From Baffinella frigidus (lineage: Eukaryota; Cryptophyceae; Cryptomonadales; Baffinellaceae): a stretch of 10,198 bases of DNA. Under the pieces are notes generated by a model. It searched no databases. It saw nothing but the letters and a program-made list of their open reading frames with translations, and had not been told where the DNA came from. The stretch lies in contig MU646306.1 of NCBI GenBank assembly GCA_026770585.1, positions 283,785 to 293,982 of the forward strand, written 5' to 3'. The position numbers were made by a program, and so were the translations under genes. This document shows positions 5,059 to 10,198 of the stretch, one piece after another. Within the stretch, counting starts at the first letter, position 1. The number at the start of each line of letters is the position of its first letter.

Positions 5059-5146
5059 TCCTATCCTCTCTCCCTCTCGCTACCCCTCTCTCTCCCTCCC
5101 TCTCCCTCTCCCTCCCTCTCTCTCTCTCTCCTCTCTCTCCTCTCTG
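5059..5146 (+). repeat. Polypyrimidine microsatellite
   Basis: About 88 bases are nearly all C and T on the plus strand, mostly (CT)n and CCCT, for example CTCTCTCTCTCTCCTCTCTC. Mirror-symmetric polypurine-polypyrimidine DNA of this kind can form triplex structures. A 215-codon frame runs across it only because CT-rich DNA lacks stops. Confidence 0.9.
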
Positions 5147-5279
5147 GGCGACCCGGGTGCACGACCTGCGAGCGCGTACCCTGTCGGGTGCTTGCAAAGC
5201 CACGCGTCTAGTGCGGGTTACGAGTGGTGTGGTTCCGTCAACCTCACACACGACACGGAGTCACGGGTGCATCAATAAG

Positions 5280-5845
5280 GACCTGGGTCCCCGGCCCCGG
5301 GAGCGTAGTGGCGCAGGCAGCGAAGGGTATGCCGCGCGCGCCTTTCTCCCGTTCGTACGGCCCCGACTATCCTCAAGTCGCCACGCTGGATATACACAGT
5401 ACAAACCCGTCAACGTTGGGGCGAAAAAGCCCCAACTGAGACGGAGCTGGGGAGGAGACCTTGAGTGCCTGCCCCCGGGAGGGTGGTGCAGAGCGCGCTC
5501 TGGTCCAGCGCTGAGTCTATCACCTTTTCCAACGAGGGTATGGCAGGACCTGGGTGCCTAGCCCCGGGAGGGTGGTGGCAAAGGCGGCGAAGGGCTTCCG
5601 TGCCGCGCGCGCCCTTTTCTGCCGCCCGTGCGCTACCGACTATCCTCAAGTCGCCACGCTGGATATACAGTACAGTACACACCCGTCAACTTTGGGGCGA
5701 AAACGCGCACCAAATCAGGGCGCCAAAATAGACTGGGGCGGAGCTGGGGAGGAGACCTGGGTCCCCGGCCCTGGGAGGGTGGTGGCGCAGGCAGCGAAGG
5801 GTGTGCCGCGCGCGCCTTTCTGCCGTTCGTACGGCCCCAGTGTCC
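5280..5845 (+). repeat. GC-rich tandem repeats, four diverged units
   Basis: Units begin GACCTGGGT or a variant at 5280, 5456, 5549 and 5755. Complete units (5280-5455 and 5549-5754) contain CCCCGGGAG, GGCAGCGAAGGG, GCCGCGCGCGCC, ACTATCCTCAAGTCGCCACG and CTGGATATACA, and end GGAGCTGGGGAGGAGA. The unit at 5456 is cut short after about 93 bp and the one at 5755 is cut after the GTACGGCCCC word. Several frames up to about 108 codons stay open but carry no recognisable domain. Confidence 0.85.
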
Positions 5846-5977
5846 ACGCCGGCTCTAGGTCATACCTGGTTTGGGGTTAGGGGCGGGGGTAAGGGGTTGG
5901 GGGTTAGGGTTCAGACTCAAGGTGAAGCGTGCGGCCCCGGTACCCACGCCAGCTCTAGGTCGTACCTGGTTTGGGGT
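5828..5977 (+). repeat. 50-bp direct repeat pair
   Basis: 5828-5877 and 5929-5977 share CACGCCGGCTCTAGGTC or CACGCCAGCTCTAGGTC and TACCTGGTTTGGGGT. A third degenerate copy (GGCTCGAGGTCGTACCCGGT) lies at 6074-6093. G-rich DNA separates the copies. Confidence 0.75.
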
Positions 5978-6075
5978 GCAGGTGAGGTTCACACACCAAC
6001 CGCGGGGTGGGGCTTGAGGGCGCAGGGGTTGGGGATTGGGGGTTAGGGGTTGGGGGTCAGGGGTGAGGGTTGAGG
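5870..6075 (+). repeat. G-rich tracts with quadruplex-like spacing
   Basis: Runs of three to five G recur at short spacing, for example GGGGTTAGGGGCGGGGGTAA (5872-5891) and GGGGTTGGGGATTGGGGGTT (6026-6045). The words are drifted relatives of the telomere heptamer. The spacing is compatible with G-quadruplex formation, which is an inference from pattern only. Confidence 0.6.
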
Positions 6076-6095
6076 CTCGAGGTCGTACCCGGTGC

Positions 6096-6311
6096 AGGGT
6101 TTGGGGTTTCGGATTTCGGGTTTGGTGTTTGGTGTTTGGTGCTTTGGGGTTAGCGTTCCAGGGGTGGGGTTCGGTTTTGGGCTTCGGTTTTCGGTTTCGG
6201 GTTTTCGGAGTCGGAGTGGGATGGCGTACCCCTCGTCGGTGCTGTTTTCGGAATTAGGGTTTCGGGTTCGGGGTGGGATCGATGATTTAGGGTTTAGGGT
6301 TTAGGGTTTAG
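6096..6311 (+). repeat. Degenerate telomere-like tract 5
   Basis: Variants TTTGGGG, TTTCGGG, TTTGGTG and TTTTCGG at first, ending in a clean TTTAGGGTTTAGGGTTTAG near 6290-6311. On the minus strand a small remnant around 6226-6250 (CAG|CACCGACGAGG|GTACGCC) resembles the 3' end of the gamma exon-like island at 6319. Confidence 0.75.
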
Positions 6312-6318
6312 AAAGTAC

Positions 6319-6383
6319 CCCCCGTCGGTGTTGATGACGTTGGAGTTGAGGAACAGCGCCGACGCGGGCCCTCCCAACATGAT
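6319..6383 (-). CDS. Exon-like island (gamma), 21 codons
   Basis: On the minus strand the acceptor CTACATCAG| (the same CATCAG| used by the beta island) precedes a 65-nt segment. It reads IMLGGPASALFLNSNVINTD and then GG, and ends at |GTACTTTCTAAACCC. Telomere-like DNA lies immediately on both sides. Codons are clean and C/G-ending (CTC, AAC, TCC, GTC, ATC, ACC, GAC). Entry is phase 0 and exit phase 2 if these boundaries are right. No domain was recognised; the central SALFLNSNVI could be a beta-strand. Confidence 0.35.
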
Positions 6384-6386
6384 CTG

Positions 6387-6505
6387 ATGTAGGGTTTCGG
6401 GTTCAGGGTTTGGGGTTTCGGGTTTGGGGTTTAGGGTTTAGGGTTTAGGGTTTAGGGTTTAGGGTTTAGGGTTTAGGGCTTAGGGTTTAGGGTTTAGGGT
6501 TTGGA
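6387..6505 (+). repeat. Telomere-like tract 6 with ten near-perfect TTTAGGG units
   Basis: After drifted TTTCGGG and TTCAGGG units, ten consecutive heptamers occupy 6430-6499. Nine are exact TTTAGGG and one is CTTAGGG (6479-6485). This is the longest clean run in the window. The G-rich strand points rightward, and 52 bases later the telomere-like sequence reappears in the opposite orientation. Confidence 0.92.
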
Positions 6506-6556
6506 GAGTCCACGCACGCGTTTCACGAGGCTGTACCGCTCGCGCGGATGCTGCCT

Positions 6557-6700
6557 CTAAATCCCAAACCCTAAACCCTAAACCCTGAACCCTGCACCCT
6601 AAAGCCCCCACCCAAACCCCGAACCATGGACCCCCTGAAGCCCCCAAACCCCTCAAACCCAAACACGAATCCCTCAACCCTAACCCCCTCCCGCAAATAA
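6557..6700 (-). repeat. Telomere-like tract 7, opposite orientation
   Basis: CCCAAACCCTAAACCCTAAA followed by drifted CCCTGAA, CCCTGCA, CCCCAAACC and CCCTCAACCCT units. The C-rich strand is now the plus strand. Units decay steadily away from 6557. Short pieces in both orientations follow, at 6776-6812 (plus) and 6868-6922 (minus). Confidence 0.85.
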
Positions 6701-6707
6701 CCCCCCC

Positions 6708-6772
6708 CACACGCAACGCGCGCGCGGAACAATCGAGAGGGCGCGGACCAGAACGGTGTGCCCCGAGTTGAC
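6708..6772 (-). repeat. Exon-like delta repeat, copy 1
   Basis: On the minus strand it reads VNSGHTVLVRALSIVPRARC followed by |GTGTGGGG. The second half of the delta island (7555-7638, VNSGHNVLVRALS) is the same sequence. Here the reading extends through a GC-alternating GCGCGCGCG stretch. It is one of four copies at irregular spacing. Confidence 0.7.
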
Positions 6773-6964
6773 GGTGTAGGGTTTGGGTTTTAGGGTCTAG
6801 AGTTTAGGGTAATGAGTGTGTGCACCTGAAGCGGGCCCACACACGCCTCCCAAGACTGCCACGCTCGGACAAACCCCTCAACCTTGAAACGATGCTTACT
6901 CCTCAACCCTGAACCCCAATCCAGCGTCCAGCCAGTCTCGTCCTGGTCCTCGAGATCCGAAACC

Positions 6965-7018
6965 CCACACTCGCAACGCGCGCGCGGGACACTCGAGAGG
7001 GCGCGCACCAGAACGTTC
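6965..7018 (-). repeat. Exon-like delta repeat, copy 2
   Basis: On the minus strand it reads NVLVRALSSVPRARCECG. The VNSGH start is replaced by an unrelated IPDP. Nucleotide identity to copy 1 is high from CCAGAACG to CACAC. Confidence 0.7.
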
Positions 7019-7091
7019 GGGTCCGGAATCAATCCAAAAGCTTCATCCCTGAACTAACCCCCCTAAACTCTACGCTCTACACCCGATATCC

Positions 7092-7166
7092 CCACACACG
7101 CTACGCGCGCGCGGAACAATCGAGAGGGCTTGGACCAGAACGTTGGTGCCCCGAGTTGACGTAGAG
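7092..7166 (-). repeat. Exon-like delta repeat, copy 3 (frameshifted)
   Basis: The full nucleotide unit is present, from ACACACGCTACGCGCGCGCG to GTTGACGTAGAG, but one extra base after the GGGGCAC word shifts the frame. The reading changes from LYVNSGH into another frame before ALSIVPRAR could follow. It shows decay of an originally open unit. Confidence 0.65.
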
Positions 7167-7405
7167 ACCCTACCCCCCCCCCAAAAAAAAATACACCCCC
7201 AGACACGCAACGCATATAGAACCCTCAGCCGTGGGGTGATGAAGTGCGCAAGTAGCAACCCCAAAATATTTAGCCTGATCATACGCATTGGTTGTGACCA
7301 AGTCATAAACACCCCCATCCCTATCATTGGATAAAGCAAGGTCATTTAATAATTTATCGTCGCGCGCGGCACACTCTCATCGCGATCCATAATAGAATTA
7401 ATCTC
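7167..7405. other. AT-richer stretch without a supported gene
   Basis: Homopolymers (C and A runs at 7175-7190) are followed by DNA clearly richer in A and T than its surroundings. Two small delta-like fragments are visible: CACGCAACGCATAT at 7205 and GCGCGCGGCACACTC near 7364. No gene or RNA was recognised. Confidence 0.4.
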
Positions 7406-7522
7406 GGAACTGTCCTTCTAAACGATTCTTGGTAAAATCCAGGTATTTTAAAGCCCTAAAAGCACGAATATTTTAAAGCCTTCTAAGTTCTTGGTACAAA
7501 TCTTCGTTTAGAAGGACATTCC
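7406..7522. mobile_element. AT-rich terminal-inverted-repeat element
   Basis: TGTCCTTCTAAACGA (7411-7425) is perfectly inverted at 7504-7518, and GGAA outside it extends the symmetry with one unpaired base. The interior has two direct repeat pairs: TTCTTGGTA (7426 and 7488) and TATTTTAAAGCC (7444 and 7469). Its base composition is unlike the surrounding GC-rich DNA. The target duplication is not obvious. Confidence 0.65.
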
Positions 7523-7554
7523 TGAATTTAAACCTATCTGGTGCTGGGATGAAC

Positions 7555-7638
7555 GCGAGAGGGCGCGGACCAGAACGTTGTGCCCCGAGTTGACGTAGAG
7601 GAAGAGCCTGTGGATCGCGTTCCACCCCAGCAGGGGGC
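7555..7638 (-). CDS. Exon-like island (delta), 27 codons
   Basis: On the minus strand the pyrimidine-rich CTGTCTCCCGTCTCCCGCAG| is a strong-looking 3' splice site. The following 84 nt read (G)PLLGWNAIHRLFLYVNSGH and then NVLVRALS, and end at |GTTCATCCC. Entry and exit are both phase 1 in this model. Codons are mostly C/G-ending. A sister island 265 bp upstream (7857-7903) has the same acceptor and the same GPLLGWN start. No family could be named. Hydrophobic LFLYV could be a strand or a short membrane-associated segment. Confidence 0.4.
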
Positions 7639-7680
7639 CTGCGGGAGACGGGAGACAGCTCGCGGTTAGTGCTGATGCGC

Positions 7681-7834
7681 CAACAGCCAGGTAACAGCCA
7701 GGTAACAGCCAGGTAACAGCCAGGTAACAACCAGGTGACAGCCAGGCAACAGGCAGGTAACAGGCAGGTAGCAGCCAGGTAGCAGGCAGGTAACAGCCAG
7801 ATTACAGCCAGGTAACAGCCAGGTAACAGCGAGG
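7681..7834 (+). repeat. 11-bp minisatellite, fourteen units
   Basis: Fourteen consecutive 11-bp units of the form TAACAGCCAGG, with substitutions at units 5-10 (for example TAACAGGCAGG and TAGCAGCCAGG). Because the unit is not a multiple of three, every minus-strand frame reads the same 11-residue cycle, CYLAVTWLLPG, which explains the hydrophobic long frames here. In the exon model the array lies inside the intron between the islands at 7857-7903 and 7555-7638. Confidence 0.95.
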
Positions 7835-7856
7835 TAAGGTAACACACGATGCTCAC

Positions 7857-7903
7857 AAGTGACACGGCCATCATGAATACCGAGTTCCACCCCAGCAGCG
7901 GGC
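7857..7903 (-). CDS. Exon-like island (delta sister), 15 codons
   Basis: On the minus strand GTGTCTCCCGCAG| precedes 47 nt reading (G)PLLGWNSVFMMAVSL, with a good donor |GTGAGC. The first seven residues and the acceptor match the delta island, then the two diverge completely (SVFMMAVSL against AIHRLFLYV). The frame stays open beyond the donor (VSIVCYLT) into the minisatellite, so an unspliced reading is also possible. Entry is phase 1 and exit phase 0, so the two islands cannot simply be joined. Confidence 0.35.
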
Positions 7904-7927
7904 CTGCGGGAGACACACCACACGGTG

Positions 7928-8076
7928 TTATCTCAAAAAAGGGATTCTGAAATTCATTTTCTTAAGTCAATTCCCCTTCAAATATGTCAACTTATGCGTA
8001 GAGAAAAGAATAAGTTGACGAATTTTTACAGAATTGACTTAAGAAAACGAATTTTAGAATCCCTTTTCTGAGATAA
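7928..8076. mobile_element. TTATCTC-type MITE-like foldback, copy H1
   Basis: Arms of 46 bp (7928-7973 and 8031-8076) begin TTATCTCAAAAAAGGGATTC and are inverted with three mismatches. An inner pair GTCAACTTAT (7986-7995) and ATAAGTTGAC (8010-8019) closes the hairpin around a 14-nt loop. AT-rich against a GC-rich background. Flanking GGTG and GGTT match at three of four bases, a possible decayed 4-bp target duplication. It shares the TTATCTC terminus with H2. Confidence 0.85.
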
Positions 8077-8227
8077 GGTTAAGAGAAGATGCACCGAAAC
8101 GCGAGAATCACAACCACCAAATCAAACTGTATGACTACCACCACAGCCGCCATGTCTGCACCCCCACCCAGGCTGTGTCCGAGTACAAACGGCGTGATGC
8201 AAACCTGCTACCCCTCCTCAGGGAGGT

Positions 8228-8320
8228 GCCCCCCCCCTAGGACCACCATAGGGCCCTAGGCTAGCCCTACTGCAGGGTCCTAGGGAGGTGTGGTTTCTTA
8301 TGAGCGAGGTATCCCTGTAC
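8228..8320 (+). mobile_element. Family A element, left-truncated copy A7
   Basis: Begins within the C run before CCTAGGACCACCATAGGGCC. It continues CTACTGCAGGGTCCTAGGGA and ends TATGAGCGAGGTATCCCTGT followed by AC. The left outer arm is missing. Confidence 0.75.
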
Positions 8321-8325
8321 TGTAG

Positions 8326-8945
8326 GAGGGGCAACCTGCAAAGCGCAAACAGTCTCTTTGAGGGGATACGTTTTCCTACCTGGCACATATCTGACAGAAA
8401 GGCGGGGGCAAGAGGTGGCAGGGGCGGGGTCAAGCTCTGCCACAGCCGATTTGGCCTCACCAATATGGTGAGACCAGGGCCTTTTCCACTCCAAAGTTGA
8501 CGGGCGGGTACCACGAACCCAGAATGACAACTTGTGAATAGTCTGTTAAGTGGACTGAGGCAGAGCTAGGGGGTAAGTACCGCCGCCGGGGCTGTGATCA
8601 TCTCTTGCACAGGCAAACAAGGTCCGCGTGTTCGTTATCTGGAGAGACAGGGCGCACTTCCCAGTGCAAACGGCGTGATTGAGGATATACCCTTTCCTAC
8701 ATAGCACACGTCGGACGGAAACCTTAACCTAAACCTAAACCTAAAACAGGCACGGGGGTACCGCCGCCGTGCTCCAGGGGGGACTGGCGGGTACCACGAA
8801 CCCACGATGCCAACTTGAGAATAGTGTGTCAACTGGACTGGGGCAGAGAAAAGTCTGTTACTGAGAATAGTCTGTTGGCTGAGAATACGCTGTCACCTGG
8901 ACTGAGGCAGAGCTAGGGGGGTGGGTACCGCCGCCGTGCTCCAGG
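8326..8945 (+). repeat. Diverged tandem blocks of about 300 bp
   Basis: Block 1 (about 8326-8595) and block 2 (about 8645-8945) share words in the same order. A TTGAGG..ATAC..TTTCCTAC..GCACA..GAC.GAAA pattern occurs at 8358-8402 and 8679-8722. GGCGGGTACCACGAACCCA occurs at 8503 and 8786, and TGGACTGAGGCAGAGCTAGG at 8551 and 8898. Inside block 2 the word TGAGAATAGTCTGT is repeated (8816, 8863, 8880), with a relative at 8533. GTACCGCCGCCGTGCTCCAG appears at 8758 and 8925. A short (CCTAAA)n stretch lies at 8724-8745. No gene is supported. Confidence 0.7.
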
Positions 8946-9172
8946 GGCGGGACGACGAGCGCCGAGTGCGTGTTCCGGTACAGGAACCTGTCCAGGGTCA
9001 TGGGGTTAGATCCACTCCCCTGCGCTGCCCTACAGGGCGGTTCGGACTTCCCCGTACGATGATTGGCTTAACCTATACGGCCCAAGTGGTGAAAACGGAT
9101 AAGTATACCCGCGCGGCAACTACACCGGGGAGGATTAGTACCAGGGAAGTCTGAAACTAGCAGACAGCGTAG

Positions 9173-9369
9173 GATACAGTGGACCTACCCTAACACATAC
9201 CCGTCGGGGCCGGACTGATTGAGTATGTGTGGAGGGTAGGTATGCGTTATGGTGTCCACCCTTCAGGCATACTTCCTTGCAGGGGGGAATCGGGGGCCGG
9301 CCGAAGGTGTACGTGTGGAGGGTAAGTATGTGTTACGGTAGCCTGTGTTAGGGTAGGTGGACTGTACTC
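9173..9369. repeat. Imperfect foldback with internal direct repeats
   Basis: ACAGTGGACCTACCCTAACA (9176-9195) is inverted as TGTTAGGGTAGGTGGACTGT (9346-9365). Between the arms, TGTGTGGAGGGTAGGTATGC (9226) and CGTGTGGAGGGTAAGTATGT (9312) are direct repeats. A 6-bp stem GGCGGT/ACCGCC follows at 9371-9388. Confidence 0.65.
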
Positions 9370-9403
9370 GGGCGGTTCCGGTACCGCCGGCATCTGTCGA
9401 AAC

Positions 9404-9567
9404 TAATAGGGTAATCGACTAAAAATGGGGTAGTTAGGCCTACGGCATTGCCTAGGACCTCCTACTGTAGGCCAAAATCCCAGGACTTTTTGGTCATAGG
9501 AGCCCTACGGCCTACGGTAGGCAATTCCGTAGGCCTAACTACCCCATTTTTGGTCCATTAGCCTATG
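9404..9567 (+). mobile_element. Family B foldback element, copy B2
   Basis: Has the same layout as B1: TAATAGGGTAA, AAATGGGGTAGTTAGGCCTA, CGGCATTGCCTAGGACCTCC, a central inverted pair, then TAGGCCTAACTACCCCATTT and TTAGCCTATG. The 7 bases next to the termini (TCGACTA against TGGTCCA) differ from B1, where they are CGGCCTG and its exact complement. The middle differs too (CCAAAATCCCAGGACTTTTT), so the spacer evolves faster than the arms. Confidence 0.85.
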
Positions 9568-9627
9568 AAAACCAGCCTTGCGCTGGACCCCCAAGAGGAT
9601 GCACGGCAATCAGGTTTCAACTCCCAA

Positions 9628-9888
9628 AATGATGCAAGGCAAATCAGCGGAGGAGACCACGCGACAGGGTGGGGGCTGCCCCGGAATGGATTCAGGGTTA
9701 TCAGCCGGCATGCATCCAGGGTTCGTTATCGGAATGGATTCAGGGTTCGTGTTTCACGAATGCACCTCCTGCCTACGAACCCTGCATCCGATAACGAGCC
9801 CTTGATGCATTCCGGGTGGTAACCCTCAATCCATTCCGAAAGGATGCAAGACAAATAAGCGGAGGAGACTACGCGACAGGGTGGGGGC
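9628..9888 (+). repeat. 50-bp direct repeat pair flanking a foldback
   Basis: GATGCAAGGCAAATCAGCGG and AGGAGACCACGCGACAGGGT at 9632-9671 recur as GATGCAAGACAAATAAGCGG and AGGAGACTACGCGACAGGGT at 9843-9882, with few differences. Both continue GGGGGC. The 157-bp foldback at 9682-9838 lies between them. Confidence 0.85.
9682..9838. mobile_element. Foldback element, ends CGGAATGGATT
   Basis: The left arm starts CGGAATGGATTCAGGGTTAT and the right end is its inverted form, AACCCTCAATCCATTCCG. Pairing continues through GCATGCATC/GATGCATTC and GTTCGTTATCGG/CCGATAACGAGC. An internal tandem repeat of CGGAATGGATTCAGGGTT (9682 and 9730) lies in the left arm. Its inner segment carries TTTCACGAATGCACCTCCTG, which serves as an empty reference for the H2 insertion site. 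Confidence 0.8.
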
Positions 9889-9902
9889 AGTGTTTCACGA
9901 AT

Positions 9903-10072
9903 TTATCTCCGATATCGGATAAAAATGTTCACTTTCTGCCTCCTCTAAAGTTGATTATCGCCTTGGAATTGTAACCACTTTTGATTTGACACGCCAAGTT
10001 GTTTATTTTCAGGGCGATAATCAACTTTAGACGTGGCAGAAAGTGAATATTTTTATTCGATATCGGAGATGA
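9903..10072. mobile_element. TTATCTC-type MITE-like foldback, copy H2, with GAAT duplication
   Basis: The 60-bp arms start TTATCTCCGATATCGGATAA and are inverted at the right end (CCGATATCG...GAGATGA) with five mismatches. They enclose a 50-nt loop (9963-10012). GAAT occurs at 9899-9902 and again at 10073-10076, directly flanking the element. Removing the element and one GAAT gives TTTCACGAATGCATCTCC, matching the uninterrupted paralogue TTTCACGAATGCACCTCC at 9753-9770. This defines the element boundaries directly. Confidence 0.9.
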
Positions 10073-10093
10073 GAATGCATCTCCTGGCTACAA

Positions 10094-10198
10094 ACCCTGC
10101 ATCCTTCTTCTTTCTTCTTTATTACTCTCGATACAGGTCCTAGAAAGGCCCTTTACCCTGCATTCTTCTTCTTTCTTCTTTATTACTCTCGATACAGG
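10094..10198 (-). repeat. Repeat D, two tandem 44-bp copies
   Basis: 10094-10137 and 10155-10198 differ at one base. Each reads ACCCTGCATCCTTCTTCTTT, then CTTCTTTATTACTCTCGATA and CAGG. The spacer GTCCTAGAAAGGCCCTTT is also found, inverted, next to the single D copy at 4068-4117. The array runs off the right edge of the window. Confidence 0.9.

Noticed and set aside
4914-5561. The longest open frame, 215 codons on the plus strand
   Set aside because: It runs through the CT-rich microsatellite (poly Ser/Leu/Pro) and the GC-rich tandem repeats, has no domain and overlaps other open frames of equal quality.
7681-7834. Possible CRISPR array
   Set aside because: Units are 11 bp and contiguous with no spacers, and the context is eukaryotic telomere-like DNA.
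7473-7916. 147-codon minus-strand frame with repeated CYLAVTWLLPG, looking like a membrane protein
   Set aside because: The hydrophobic cycle is the forced translation of an 11-bp minisatellite and appears in more than one frame.
1-10198. tRNA, rRNA or other known structured RNA genes
   Set aside because: I looked for tRNA box-like words and conserved rRNA stretches on both strands and found none; the many hairpins are explained by foldback elements.
1-10198. Bacterial operons, promoters and terminators
   Set aside because: There are no consistent ribosome binding sites or adjacent long genes, and telomere-type heptamers with splice-like signals indicate a eukaryote. The hairpins are element arms, not terminators.

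Overview
The window looks like a eukaryotic, subtelomeric or internal telomere-like region rather than an operon-bearing prokaryotic one. No complete protein-coding gene can be supported. Degenerate and perfect (TTTAGGG)n, with drifted forms such as TTTCGGG and TTCAGGG, recurs in at least seven tracts. TTTAGGG is the telomere repeat of land plants, many green algae, dinoflagellates, cryptophytes and related algae, so a GC-rich alga with introns is the best guess. A cryptophyte or dinoflagellate would fit, but the sequence does not decide. Everything else is dispersed repeats, foldback elements and short exon-like islands.

Layout. 1-550: a 30-bp tandem repeat, a 146-bp foldback and a 16-bp tandem repeat. 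551-1732: several copies of a palindromic element (family A, ends GTACAGGGG/CCCCTGTAC), two fused end to end. 1998-3317: telomere-like tracts interrupted by a second foldback family (B, 2140-2300) and a third (C, 2854-2958 and 3016-3108). 3318-4220: C copies in both orientations, a triplicated 72-bp segment, a foldback centred on a perfect 28-bp palindrome, and an 88-bp sequence whose inverted partner lies at 2342-2429. 4220-4950: minus-strand exon-like remnants. 5059-5146: pure polypyrimidine. 5280-5845: GC-rich tandem repeats. 5868-6505: G-rich and telomere-like DNA ending in ten head-to-tail TTTAGGG units. From 6557 the telomere-like DNA turns to CCCTAAA orientation. 6708-7903: four copies of an exon-like segment plus an 11-bp minisatellite. 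7406-8076: two AT-rich MITE-like elements. 8221-10198: another A copy, diverged direct repeats, a second B copy, and nested foldbacks, one with a 4-bp target duplication and a paralogous empty site.

How it fits together. Three terminal-repeat families (A, B, C) with unrelated ends share one internal palindromic vocabulary (CCTAGG plus CTAC[GA]GTAG), suggesting a modular nonautonomous element superfamily. Separately, short codon-clean islands, all on the minus strand, are bounded by splice-like CAG| and |GT signals, and their inferred introns consist of CCCTAAA-like DNA. I read these as exons or decayed duplicates of a subtelomeric gene family whose introns are telomere-like; this is inference from sequence pattern, and no family could be named with confidence.
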